A DNA stretch of 64,000 nucleotides from Olsenella porci (GTDB lineage: Bacteria; Actinomycetota; Coriobacteriia; Coriobacteriales; Atopobiaceae): the NCBI RefSeq assembly GCF_009695875.1, contig NZ_VUNC01000006.1:62001-126000 (forward strand), in the 5' to 3' direction. A model generated the notes under the pieces. The model worked only from the letters and a program-made list of their open reading frames with translations, made no database searches and was not told where the DNA came from. Made by a program: the position numbers and the translations under genes. Below are positions 35,915 to 44,714 of the stretch, in pieces; position 1 is the stretch's first letter, and every line of letters starts with the position of its first letter.

Positions 35915-36451
35915 ATGAGTCCTCTCGATCTGCTCCTCATCGCGCTCGTAGCCGTCGCAATCTGGGCCGTCGTGGAGCTTGCGCTCACCATCCGCCGCGC
36001 ACGCGCCTCGGTCGACGAGGTCACCAAGGCGGCGAACGAGACCATCGAGCAGGTCCAGCCCGTCATCGCCAAGCTTGACGGCGCCATGGACGACCTCCAG
36101 CCCAGCATCAAGCAGGTGGACCCCCTGGTGGAGAAGGCCGGCGTTGCCGTCGACCAGGCAAACGAGAGCCTCCGCCGTGTGAACGGCATCCTGGGCGACG
36201 TCTCCACCGTGTCCGGAACCGCCGCGGGCGTCACGGAGGCCGTGAACAAGGTGGCGGGAGAGGCGGCAAACTCGGTCGGCGCCGTGGTCTCGAGGATCGC
36301 GGGGAAGCCCGCGCAGGGCGAGGCAAAGCACCTCGAGCCCGCTCCTGGGACGGAGCATGAGGACGACGCCCCGCGTAATCGTGGCTATGTCACCTATGGC
36401 GAGGCGGCGGCTGACGCGCTCGCCGAGGCAGAGGACGAGCAGGACAGGTAG
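35915..36451 (+). CDS. DUF948-like membrane-anchored protein
   Basis: A 178-residue protein with one N-terminal membrane helix (about residues 4-23), a long helical, probably coiled-coil region (VDEVTKAANETIEQVQPVI, then repeated DP/ANE heptads to ~residue 125) and a polar tail. The layout matches DUF948 proteins, which are of unknown function and often linked to general stress. The ATG has GGAGGG 7 bp upstream. The adjacent sigma-factor pair fits a stress role, which is inference. Confidence 0.7.
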   Translation: MSPLDLLLIALVAVAIWAVVELALTIRRARASVDEVTKAANETIEQVQPVIAKLDGAMDDLQPSIKQVDPLVEKAGVAVDQANESLRRVNGILGDVSTVSGTAAGVTEAVNKVAGEAANSVGAVVSRIAGKPAQGEAKHLEPAPGTEHEDDAPRNRGYVTYGEAAADALAEAEDEQDR

Positions 36452-36497
36452 GCGTCCCCACGGCCGTGTGGGACGGAACGAGGAACCCGGGAGAGAG

Positions 36498-36869
36498 ATG
36501 TCAGAGAGCAACGTGAGCCTCAGCGTTCCGGCTGAGGCGGGATATGCGCGCGCCGTCCGCATGATGGCGGCAAACCTCGCGGTCATGTGCGACATGAGCG
36601 TCGACGACGTGGAAGACGTCCGCATGGCGGCGGAGGAGGGCTTCGTCTACAGCTGCGCCACCGCCCCCAAGGCGTGTGACGTGAGCTTCTCGATGGGTGA
36701 TGGCGCCTTCTCCATGGACTTCTCGCTTGGCGAGCGTGACATCGAGGAGGCGGAGCCCACGGAGGACCTCGGTCTGGTGGAGCTGCTGCTCCAGGCGGTC
36801 TGCGACGAATGCGAGGTAGCGGGCGGAGCCCTTCACCTCGTGAAGCGGAACGGCGGTGCGCATGCCTAA
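36498..36869 (+). CDS. RsbW-like anti-sigma factor, degenerate kinase fold
   Basis: A 123-residue protein resembling the RsbW/SpoIIAB HATPase fold: VSLSVPAEAGYARAVRMMAANL, then DVEDVRMAAEEGFVYSCA, and the late EDLGLVELLLQAVCDE segment. The N-box asparagine expected after the Glu is replaced (Tyr in MAAEEGFVY by my alignment), and no G1 DxGxG motif is visible. It may bind a sigma factor without phosphorylating an anti-anti-sigma. Its end overlaps the start of the sigma gene by 8 bp, strongly suggesting that the two products interact. No RsbV gene is in the window. Confidence 0.7.
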   Translation: MSESNVSLSVPAEAGYARAVRMMAANLAVMCDMSVDDVEDVRMAAEEGFVYSCATAPKACDVSFSMGDGAFSMDFSLGERDIEEAEPTEDLGLVELLLQAVCDECEVAGGALHLVKRNGGAHA

Positions 36870-37695
36870 CGCGGAGGGCACGGAGGAGCGGAGGGCAGCT
36901 CGCCGCCGCCTGTCGGCACGCGCCCCCAAGGGGAAGCTCGCGTGGGACAAGGAGCGCACGCGTGAGCTGTTCCGTCGCTACAAGGAGGAAGGTGACGAGG
37001 AGGCCAGGGAGCAGCTCATCGTGAGCCACCTCAACCTCGTCAGGTTCCTTGCCTCCAAGTTCAAGAACAGGGGAGAGCCACTGGACGACCTCATCCAGGT
37101 GGGGACCATCGGTCTTATCAAGGCGATCGACCGCTTTGATCCCTCGCGCGGCCTGGAGTTCACGACCTTCGCCACGCCCACGATCCTGGGCGAAATCAAG
37201 CGCCACTTCCGCGACAAGGGGTGGTCGGTGAGGGTCCCGCGCAGGCTCCAGGAGCTCTCCGCCAAGGTCAACCAGGTCACGGACGAGCTCACCAAGGAGC
37301 TCCAGCGCAGTCCCTCGGTCGAGGAGATCGCCAACGCCCTGGGGACCTCGGTGGATGAGGTCCTGGAGGCCATGGAATCGTCGAGCGCCTACAGCTCCGT
37401 CCCGCTCGAGGGGACGGGCTCCAACTCGGACGACGACGCGCCGTCGGTGATCGACCACTACATCACCGAGGACGAGAACCTGGCGTCGTCGGACGACCGC
37501 ATGGTCATCGAGGACGCCATCCGGGACTTCTCCCCTCGTGAGCAGGACATCATCCGTATGCGTTTCATCGAGGGCATGACCCAGGTCGAGATCGCCAAGA
37601 AGCTCGGCATCTCTCAGGTCCAGGTCTCGCGTCTTCTCCGCAGAACCCTCAAGAAGATCCAAGAGAAGATTGACCCTGAAGGTCTTATGCACTAG
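36862..37695 (+). CDS. SigB/SigF-family alternative sigma factor
   Basis: The 277-residue protein has the group 3 sigma-70 layout. Region 2 is NLVRFLASKFKNRGEPLDDL to IGLIKAIDRFDPSRGLEFTTFA (abbreviated here), region 3 is RDKGWSVRVPRRLQELSAKV, and region 4 is FSPREQDIIRMRFIEGMTQVE with the helix-turn-helix EIAKKLGISQVQVSRLL. This closely matches sporulation/stress sigma factors SigF and SigB. The start overlaps the RsbW-like gene, so they form a regulator pair. ATG 36862 is used; GTG 36856 is equally possible. Confidence 0.9.
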   Translation: MPNAEGTEERRAARRRLSARAPKGKLAWDKERTRELFRRYKEEGDEEAREQLIVSHLNLVRFLASKFKNRGEPLDDLIQVGTIGLIKAIDRFDPSRGLEFTTFATPTILGEIKRHFRDKGWSVRVPRRLQELSAKVNQVTDELTKELQRSPSVEEIANALGTSVDEVLEAMESSSAYSSVPLEGTGSNSDDDAPSVIDHYITEDENLASSDDRMVIEDAIRDFSPREQDIIRMRFIEGMTQVEIAKKLGISQVQVSRLLRRTLKKIQEKIDPEGLMH

Positions 37696-37768
37696 GGCGT
37701 GCAAAAACCGCCCGGCACTCCCCTGCTGCTACAATGACTTCCCGTCAAACAGCGGGGGAGTGCTTCTA

Positions 37769-39028
37769 TTGGTTCATACGTCACGGGACTCAGGCGAGTC
37801 GGAAACGAGCTATCGCAAGGCGCTGCACGTGGGTGCCCATGCGTGGGCACTCATCGGCGTTCTCGTCGCCGTGGTGCTCCTGGCCCAGGTCGCCGGGCTC
37901 GTCTCGCAAGCCCTCGAGCTACTTCTCGTCGGCGTCATCCTCGGCTTCATCTGCAGTCCCGTTACCAACTGGCTCGAGGACCGCAATGTTCCCAGGGCGC
38001 TCGCCGCGTTCCTCGCCCTCGTGTTCGTGCTCGCGGTCTTCGTCCTGGTCGTCGTTCTGCTTGCCCCGCCGTTCGTGAGCCAGCTCATGCAGGTCCTCCA
38101 GCGCGTTCCGTACTACGTTGAGCAGGTTCGCTCCGCGATCGCTGAATTTTGGACCCAGTACGGCACCTCTGAGACCGCCGACGTGAAGGAGAGCCTGGAC
38201 CAGACGGTCGCCTCGCTCTCCAACCTGGGCGTCAAAATGGCATCGGATGCCACGGCCAAGCTCTCGAACGGCCTCATCAGCAATGTCGTCTCCACGGTAA
38301 ACAACGTCTTCACCATCTTCCTGGGGCTCGTCGTGGCCTACTGGCTCGCCAAGGACTACCCGGGCATCGTCCGCGAGGCAACGGTCATCGCCGGGCCCCG
38401 CCACCGCGATAACCTCCTCGTGCTCCTGTCCATCCTCAGCAAGTCGATGGGTGGCTACATGCGAGGCATCGTGATCACGTCCACCGTGGGTGGGTTTCTC
38501 TCGTTCCTCGGGTTCTCTCTCATCGGGCACCCCTTTGCGGGGCTCATGGGCATTGTGGTGGGCATCTTCCACTTTGTCCCCGTCATCGGCCCCTGGCTCG
38601 CCGCTGCCATCGCGGCGCTTCTCGCCCTCTCGGTGAGCCCCATGCTCGCCCTCGAGTCGATCATCGTCTCGGTCGTGGCACAGAACGTCACGGACAACCT
38701 GGTCTCGCCCCTGGTCATGCAGTCCGCGGTCAGGGTCCACCCGATCCTCTCGCTCACGGGGATCATCATCGGCAACGCCCTGGGCGGCGTCCTCGGCATG
38801 GCGCTCGCCATCCCGCTCACCGCGGCGGCGCGCGGTATCTTCGTGTTCTACTTCGAAAAGAGGACGGGGAGGCAGCTCGTCTCCGAGAACGGAAGGCTCT
38901 TCAAGGGGGATCGCTTCGCATATGACGACGGGTCGCCCAAGCCCGCCTCCGACGCCCTGGACAACGATGACTTTCTCAAGGGCAGCCGCCTGGTGCCGCC
39001 CGGGGACCCCGGGGGGAGAGGGGACTGA
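37769..39028 (+). CDS. AI-2E family (UPF0118) membrane transporter
   Basis: The 419-residue protein has about eight membrane helices and the AI-2E family pattern: an N-terminal helix pair, a large soluble loop (PPFVSQLMQVLQRVPYYVEQV onward), then GGYMRGIVI, FVPVIGPWLAA and the HPILSLTGIIIGNALGGVLGM (shortened) C-terminal half. Members export autoinducer-2 or act as Na+/H+ antiporters; the role here is open. The TTG start at 37769 has GGGGGAG 8 bp upstream, and TACAAT at 37730-37735 may be the -10 box. The C-terminal ~70 residues are charged and cytosolic. Confidence 0.85.
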   Translation: MVHTSRDSGESETSYRKALHVGAHAWALIGVLVAVVLLAQVAGLVSQALELLLVGVILGFICSPVTNWLEDRNVPRALAAFLALVFVLAVFVLVVVLLAPPFVSQLMQVLQRVPYYVEQVRSAIAEFWTQYGTSETADVKESLDQTVASLSNLGVKMASDATAKLSNGLISNVVSTVNNVFTIFLGLVVAYWLAKDYPGIVREATVIAGPRHRDNLLVLLSILSKSMGGYMRGIVITSTVGGFLSFLGFSLIGHPFAGLMGIVVGIFHFVPVIGPWLAAAIAALLALSVSPMLALESIIVSVVAQNVTDNLVSPLVMQSAVRVHPILSLTGIIIGNALGGVLGMALAIPLTAAARGIFVFYFEKRTGRQLVSENGRLFKGDRFAYDDGSPKPASDALDNDDFLKGSRLVPPGDPGGRGD

Positions 39029-39148
39029 CCTCCCCTCGCCATCACGCCGAGGAGCATTTGTCCGTCTCGCTTGGGACGCAAGCACGTATCATTGAACGGC
39101 ATGACAACGGGCGCCGCTGGCGCGCGCAACCAAAACGCAAGGAGAAGC

Positions 39149-41800
39149 ATGAGCACCGCTGACTTCAAGACCATGACCACGGCACAGATCCGCGAGGACT
39201 TCCTCACGTTCTTCGAGGGCAAGGGGTGCAAGCTCTATCCGTCCTCATCCCTGGTTCCCGAGGACCCGTCGCTTCTCCTCGCCAACGCGGGCATGAACCA
39301 GTTCAAGGAGTACTACCAGGGCACCAAGACCATGCGCGAGATCGGCGCGTGCTCCTGCCAGAAGTGCCTGCGCACCAACGACATCGACAACATCGGCGAC
39401 GCACGGCACCTCTCCTTCTTCGAGATGCTCGGCAACTTCTCGTTTGGCGGCTACACCAAGGCCGACGCGATCGCCTGGGCCTACGAGTTCATCACCTCTC
39501 CCGAGCACCTTGGCCTCCCCAAGGACCGCCTGTACATGACCGTTTTCGAGAACGACGAGGAGGCCATTGAGCTCTGGCACGCCCAGGGCGTGGCGTACGA
39601 CCACATCAGCCGCCTGGGCGAGGAGGACAACTTCTGGGCCGCCGGTCCCACCGGCCCCTGCGGTCCGTGCTCCGAGATCTACTTTGACCAGGGTCCTGAG
39701 TTCGAGGGCGAGAAGCCCGGCGACGACGGCGACCGCTACCTGGAGTTCTGGAACCTCGTGTTCACCCAGTACGACCGCCAGGAGGACGGCTCGATGCCGG
39801 AGCTCCCGCACCGCAACATCGACACCGGCATGGGCCTGGAGCGCATTGCCGCGATCATGCAGCACCAGGGTTCCAACTACGAGGGCGACGTACTCCGCTC
39901 GCTCATCGGCGTGGGCGAGCGCCTTGCCGGCGTGACCTACAAGCAGGACCCGCGCACCGACAAGAGCCTCCGCATCCTCGCCGACCACAGCCGTGCGGTG
40001 ACGTTCATGATTGGCGACGGCATCCTGCCCAGCAACGAGGGCCGCGGCTACGTGCTGCGCCGCCTGCTCCGTCGCGCCGTCTACCACGGTCGCCTGATGG
40101 GCATCAAGGGCCAGTTCCTCACCACCTACAGCCACGAGGTCATGCGCCTCATGGCCGACGTCTATCCCGAGCTCACCCAGAACAAGGCCCTGATCGACGG
40201 CATTATCAGCGCGGAGGAGGAGCGCTTTGGCGCCACGCTGGATGCCGGCGAGGCCATGCTGGCACGCGAGCTCGATGTGCTTGGCGAGGGCGAGCCCCTC
40301 TCCGGTGAGGTCGCCTTCAAGCTGCACGACACCTACGGGTTCCCCATCGACCTCACGCGCGAGATCTGCGCCAACGACGGCCACGGCGTCGACATGGACG
40401 CCTTCGACGCCGCTATGGAGGCCCAGAAGGAACGCGCCCGCGCGACGGCGAACCGCGACGCCTGGAGCACCTCCAACAACGTGTGGGCGTCCCTCTCCGA
40501 CAGGCTCGCCGCCACCGAGTTCCTGGGCTACGACCTTGACTCCATTGACGGCTGCCGTGTGCTTGCCCTGGTGAGGGACGGCAACGAGGTGCAGGAGGCC
40601 GGCGTGGGCGAGAAGGTCGAGGTCGTCCTCGACAAGACCACCTTCTATGGCGAGATGGGCGGCCAGGTGGGCGACACCGGCAAGCTCACGTCCGACAGCG
40701 CGAGCCTGGTGGTGGACGACGCGAAGCACCGCGAGGGCGGGCTCGTCTCGCATGAGTGCGAGGTCACCGCAGGTACCATTCGCGTCGGTGACACCGTGAC
40801 CGCCGCGATCGACCACGGCCGCCGCGAGCTCATCCGTCGCAACCACACCGCGACCCACCTGCTCGACAGCGCCCTCAAGCGTGTGCTGGGCGACCACGTG
40901 AGCCAGGCCGGCTCCCTCGTCGCACCCGACCGCCTGCGCTTTGACTTCACTCACTTCGAGGCGCTGACCGCCGACCAGATCGAGCGCGTTGAGGGCATGG
41001 TCAACGCAGAGATCTTTGCCGCCGAGCCCATTGTCACCAAGGTCATGGGACTCGAGGAGGCCAAGGCCTCCGGCGCGGTTGCGCTCTTTGGCGAGAAGTA
41101 CGGAGACACCGTGCGCGTGGTCTCCACCGGTGACTCCGCAGAGCCCTTCTCCAGTGAGCTGTGTGGCGGTACCCATGCGCGCAACACCGCCGAGCTCGGC
41201 TTCTTCAAGATCGTCTCCGAGAGCTCCGTGGGCTCCAACGCCCGCAGGCTCGAGGCCGTGACGTCCGCAGGCGCCATCGAGTACGTGGACGAGCGCCTGC
41301 AGACCCTTCAGGAGGCCTCGCAGGCCCTGAAGTGCCGCCCCTCCGAGCTCGTCGACCGCATCGCCTCCCTCGAGTCCGACCTGAGGGATGCCCGCAAGGC
41401 GCTCGAGGACGCTCGCTTTGGCTCCTCCAGCGACCAGATCTCCGACGCCATCAAGGGTGCCGTGAGCCTGGACGGGTACTCCTGCGTGATCGCACGGCTT
41501 GACGGGCTTACCGGCAAGGAGATGCGCCAGGCGTGGGACAGCGTCCGTGAGGGCGTCGGCGCTGACTCGGTTGCGTGCGTGCTTGCCTCGGCGACCCCCG
41601 ACGGCAAGGTGGCCCTCATCGCGGCGGCGACCGACCCTGCCGTCGCCGCCGGGTTCAAGGCCGGTGACGTGGTGCGCGCGATCGCCCAGTACGTGGGTGG
41701 TCGCGGCGGTGGGCGTCCCAACATGGCGCAGGCCGGCGGTTCTGACGCCTCCGGGATCGACAGGGCGCTCCAGGCGGCCCGCGAGCTTCTCGGCGCCTAG
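39149..41800 (+). CDS. alaS: Alanine-tRNA ligase
   Basis: The 883-residue enzyme charges tRNA(Ala). It has the class II catalytic core (SSSLVPEDPSLLLANAGMNQF, short form LLLANAGMNQFK), FSFGGYTKADAI, and EFWNLVF. The editing domain has HTATHLLDSALKRVLG and CGGTHARNT with the zinc-site His and Cys residues. The C-terminal DHHA1-like part ends GRGGGRPNMAQAGG. The ATG at 39149 follows AAGGAGAAGC. No T-box or other leader RNA was found in the 120 bp upstream. Confidence 0.97.
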   Translation: MSTADFKTMTTAQIREDFLTFFEGKGCKLYPSSSLVPEDPSLLLANAGMNQFKEYYQGTKTMREIGACSCQKCLRTNDIDNIGDARHLSFFEMLGNFSFGGYTKADAIAWAYEFITSPEHLGLPKDRLYMTVFENDEEAIELWHAQGVAYDHISRLGEEDNFWAAGPTGPCGPCSEIYFDQGPEFEGEKPGDDGDRYLEFWNLVFTQYDRQEDGSMPELPHRNIDTGMGLERIAAIMQHQGSNYEGDVLRSLIGVGERLAGVTYKQDPRTDKSLRILADHSRAVTFMIGDGILPSNEGRGYVLRRLLRRAVYHGRLMGIKGQFLTTYSHEVMRLMADVYPELTQNKALIDGIISAEEERFGATLDAGEAMLARELDVLGEGEPLSGEVAFKLHDTYGFPIDLTREICANDGHGVDMDAFDAAMEAQKERARATANRDAWSTSNNVWASLSDRLAATEFLGYDLDSIDGCRVLALVRDGNEVQEAGVGEKVEVVLDKTTFYGEMGGQVGDTGKLTSDSASLVVDDAKHREGGLVSHECEVTAGTIRVGDTVTAAIDHGRRELIRRNHTATHLLDSALKRVLGDHVSQAGSLVAPDRLRFDFTHFEALTADQIERVEGMVNAEIFAAEPIVTKVMGLEEAKASGAVALFGEKYGDTVRVVSTGDSAEPFSSELCGGTHARNTAELGFFKIVSESSVGSNARRLEAVTSAGAIEYVDERLQTLQEASQALKCRPSELVDRIASLESDLRDARKALEDARFGSSSDQISDAIKGAVSLDGYSCVIARLDGLTGKEMRQAWDSVREGVGADSVACVLASATPDGKVALIAAATDPAVAAGFKAGDVVRAIAQYVGGRGGGRPNMAQAGGSDASGIDRALQAARELLGA

Positions 41801-41804
41801 CCGC

Positions 41805-42221
41805 ATGCGTGCCCTCGCGCTCGACATCGGGGAGGTCAGGATCGGCATCGCCGCGAGCGACCTCTCCGGCACCGTCGCCTCGCCTGTGAAGGTTCTCCCC
41901 GCGCAGGAGGTGCTCTCGCACGCGCGGAGCTTCCGTCTCGTCCTCGAGGACTACGAGCCGGAGGTTCTGGTGTGTGGGCGGCCCATGACCCTCTCGGGTG
42001 AGGAGGGGCCGCAGGCGAAGAGGATTGAGGTTCAGGCCAAGAGCATCGCCGCAGCCTGCGGGCTTCCGCTGGAGTTTGCGGACGAGAGGCTCTCCTCTCA
42101 GGAAGCCAAGCGTATCCTTCGTGAGCAGGGATACAACGAGCGGTCCATGCGCGGGAGGGTCGACATGGTTGCGGCCTCGCTCTTCCTCCAGGCGTGGCTC
42201 GACTCCAGGCGGAACGACTAG
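41805..42221 (+). CDS. ruvX: Holliday junction resolvase-like YqgF/RuvX
   Basis: The 138-residue RNase-H-fold protein begins MRALALDIGEVRIGIAASD with the catalytic Asp, and continues with CGRPMTLSGEEG and the C-terminal ERLSSQEAKRIL and RGRVDMVAASLFLQAWLD. RuvX/YqgF acts in pre-16S rRNA processing or resolution of junctions. The gene starts 4 bp after alaS, whose last codons provide the ribosome site region. Length and neighbours (alaS before, mltG after) are standard. Confidence 0.93.
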   Translation: MRALALDIGEVRIGIAASDLSGTVASPVKVLPAQEVLSHARSFRLVLEDYEPEVLVCGRPMTLSGEEGPQAKRIEVQAKSIAAACGLPLEFADERLSSQEAKRILREQGYNERSMRGRVDMVAASLFLQAWLDSRRND

Positions 42222-42232
42222 TTAGGTTTCAC

Positions 42233-43513
42233 ATGGCAGACAACGCACGCAGGCAAGGTTCCCACTTCTCCGGTCAGGCGCAGCCTCGGCGGGGGAGCGA
42301 GCCCTTCCGACGGGAGCGTCCCCGTCCGACATCGTCGGGGCGCACCTCGGTGCGGGGCGAAGCGCAGGGACAGCCTAAGCGCGCTCGCTACCAGGGCAGG
42401 GTCTCGGAGCGCACGGCTCGCGCGACCCAGAGCGCCCACCACAGGACGCCGGGCGAGAGCCACGAGCGCCGCACCCGCCACCGCTGGGTGGGGGTGGTGC
42501 TCGTGGTTGTCGCGCTCGTGGCCGTGGGTGGGGTAGGGCTTCTCGCCTACCGTCACTTCTTCGGCTCCCGCCAGGATGACACGCAGCAGGTGCAGAGCGG
42601 TCAGCAGGTTTCGGTGACCATCCCCGAGGGCTCGGACGCGTCGAGCATCGCCAAGATCTTGATGGACGCCGGCGTCATCTCCGACTCCTCCGCGTTCTTC
42701 AAGGAGGTGCAGTCGCAGCAGGCCGAGTCGAGCATGAAGAGCGGCTCGTACGACCTCATGACCGGCGCCAACCTCTCGGAGCTCGTACGCCAGCTCGTCG
42801 CCGGCCCCAACTCCACCTCCAAGCGGATCACGCTTGCCGAGGGGCTCACGGTTACTCAGACCGCGTCAAAGGTCGAGGGCACCCTGGGCATCTCGTCCGA
42901 CGACTTCACCAACCAGGCCAAGGCGTCCAACTACGTGGGCGACTATGCCTTCCTCTCCGGGGCGGGTAACGACTCTCTTGAGGGTTTCCTCTACGGGAGC
43001 ACCTACGACTTTGGCGACACCGAAATTTCCGCCGATGCCGTGATTCGGGCCATGCTCGACCAGTATCAGGCGAACGTGGCGTCGCTTGACTTCGCCACCG
43101 CCGAGGCGAGCATCAAGGAGAAGTATGGGGTCACGGTGAGCGACTACGACATCCTCACCATCGCCTCGATCATCGAGAGGGAGGCGCTCACCGACGACGA
43201 CCGCGCCAAGATCGCCTCGGTGCTGTACAACCGCCTCAAGGCGGGGATGGCGCTCCAGAGCGACGCAACCATGGGATATGTGACGGGCGGCTCCGTCACG
43301 GCGGACGACCTCAAGACCGAGAGCCCCTACAACACCTACCTCAACAAGGGGCTGCCGCCCACGCCCATCTGTAGCCCCAGCCTCGCCTCGATTAAGGCGG
43401 CTCTCGCGCCGGCGGACACCAACTACTACTACTTCTGGATCACCGAGAGCGAGCACGTGTTCTCCGAGACGTACGAGGAGCACCAGAAGGCCATCGCCAA
43501 TGCGACGCAGTAG
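42233..43513 (+). CDS. mltG: Endolytic murein transglycosylase MltG
   Basis: The 426-residue protein has a long basic cytosolic N-terminus (about 80 residues, Arg-rich), one membrane helix (85-107), a LysM-like segment (VSVTIPEGSDASSIAKIL) and the YceG catalytic domain with ASIIEREA, where E315 is the catalytic glutamate, and LQSDATMGY, SPYNTY and GLPPTPICSPS. MltG cuts nascent peptidoglycan and ends chain growth. The start is ATG 42233, 11 bp after ruvX, with a weak ribosome site. Its end overlaps the next gene by 14 bp. Confidence 0.93.
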   Translation: MADNARRQGSHFSGQAQPRRGSEPFRRERPRPTSSGRTSVRGEAQGQPKRARYQGRVSERTARATQSAHHRTPGESHERRTRHRWVGVVLVVVALVAVGGVGLLAYRHFFGSRQDDTQQVQSGQQVSVTIPEGSDASSIAKILMDAGVISDSSAFFKEVQSQQAESSMKSGSYDLMTGANLSELVRQLVAGPNSTSKRITLAEGLTVTQTASKVEGTLGISSDDFTNQAKASNYVGDYAFLSGAGNDSLEGFLYGSTYDFGDTEISADAVIRAMLDQYQANVASLDFATAEASIKEKYGVTVSDYDILTIASIIEREALTDDDRAKIASVLYNRLKAGMALQSDATMGYVTGGSVTADDLKTESPYNTYLNKGLPPTPICSPSLASIKAALAPADTNYYYFWITESEHVFSETYEEHQKAIANATQ

Positions 43514-44045
43514 GCGGCTTACCCCGAGGGGCCTCCTCTCGGCGGACCGCTACGTTGCGTCCGTCGACCTCATCGACGTGGGGTGGCTCCTCGACGAGGG
43601 GGTACGCTGCGTCCTCCTCGACCGCGATAACACCTGCGTACCGCGCGACAGCTGGGTCACCCCTCCCGCCATCCTGGAGTGGCTCGATCGGGTGCACGCC
43701 GCGGGCATCTCCACCTGTCTGGTCTCCAACAACTTCCACGGCTCGGACGTCGAGCGCTCTGCGAGGGCGCTGGGCAGCGACGCGGTCCATCACGCCATGA
43801 AGCCCCTGCCGTTCGCCGTGTGGGCGGCGCTCAGGAGGGAGGGCGCGACCCCGGAGGAGGCGGTTCTCGTGGGAGACCAGCTCTACACCGATATGGCGGC
43901 AGGTAACCTCGCCGGGGTCAGGACTATCCTCGTGAGGCCGCAGTCCACCCGGGACCTGTGGTACACGCTCATACTCAGGCGCTTTGAACGACTGGTGCTG
44001 GGCGACCGCCACTTCGAGGGCGAGGGTCGTCCGGACCAGCGCTGA
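43500..44045 (+). CDS. YqeG-family HAD IIIA phosphatase
   Basis: A 181-residue HAD phosphatase of the YqeG family: VDLIDVGWLLDEGVRCVLLD leads into LLDRDNTCVP, with the DxDNT nucleophile motif, followed by SNN (motif II), KPLPFAV with the motif III lysine, and VGDQLYTDMAAGN (motif IV). Family members are linked to phosphatidylglycerophosphate dephosphorylation in some organisms, but the substrate here is not known. It overlaps mltG by 14 bp. Confidence 0.87.
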   Translation: MRRSRRLTPRGLLSADRYVASVDLIDVGWLLDEGVRCVLLDRDNTCVPRDSWVTPPAILEWLDRVHAAGISTCLVSNNFHGSDVERSARALGSDAVHHAMKPLPFAVWAALRREGATPEEAVLVGDQLYTDMAAGNLAGVRTILVRPQSTRDLWYTLILRRFERLVLGDRHFEGEGRPDQR

Positions 44046-44192
44046 GTCCCTCGATCTCCCGCGACCGTCCCGGCCCATCCGCGTGCCCCGGTGGGAAGCG
44101 CGTCGCCAGATGCTAGAATCGTCTGCGGCAAAGTCGGCTGACTTCGTTGGGACGCAATGGCGCAGTGCGGACAGGGCGAGAGGGGCTATGTG

Positions 44193-44714
44193 GTGCACCA
44201 GGGGTGCGACCACATCTTCTTCGTGGGCTTCCACGGCGCCGGCAAGTCCACGCTCGCCCGCAACCTGGGCTGCCTCTTCCATCGCGACTACGTGGACACC
44301 GACCGCCTCGTGGAGCGCATGGCGGGCAAGAGCGTGTGCGCAGTCTTCGCCGAGGAGGGCGCCCCTGCCCTGCGCGCTCGGGAGGCGGCGGCCCTGAGGT
44401 GCCTCGCCGGACGCAAGTCGCTGCTCGTGAGCTGCGGCGGTGGGATCGTCGAGGGCGGGGAGAGCTGCCGGCTGATGCACGCCATGGGCACGGTGGTGTA
44501 CCTGGACGGCTCCTTCGAGGACTCGCTCAGACAGATCCAACACCCCGAGATCCGCCCCGACTTCGCGACGTTGGAAGGCGCGCGCCGCTTGTACCGGCTT
44601 CGCCGGCCGCTCTACGAACGCGAGGCCGACCTCGTGCTCAACATCAGGAACAAGACGTTCGAGCAGGTGTGCTCCGAGGCGGGCCAGCTGCTCTGGGAGA
44701 AGGGCCTACTATGA
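44193..44714 (+). CDS. aroK: Shikimate kinase
   Basis: The protein (about 173 residues from this start) phosphorylates shikimate in aromatic amino acid synthesis. Walker A is GFHGAGKSTLA, the shikimate-binding Asp is in VDTDRLVE, the CGGGIVEGGE segment holds the GGG substrate loop, and RRPLYEREADL is the lid/terminal motif. The GTG at 44193 has GAGAGGGG about 7 bp upstream; ATG 44157 would add 12 residues. TAGAAT with an extended TGC at 44111-44119 is a possible -10 box. The stop overlaps the aroB-like gene as ATGA. Confidence 0.88.
   Translation: MHQGCDHIFFVGFHGAGKSTLARNLGCLFHRDYVDTDRLVERMAGKSVCAVFAEEGAPALRAREAAALRCLAGRKSLLVSCGGGIVEGGESCRLMHAMGTVVYLDGSFEDSLRQIQHPEIRPDFATLEGARRLYRLRRPLYEREADLVLNIRNKTFEQVCSEAGQLLWEKGLL

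Noticed and set aside
39029-39148. T-box leader upstream of alaS
   Set aside because: The gap is only 120 bp, with no T-box sequence, specifier-loop structure or terminator.
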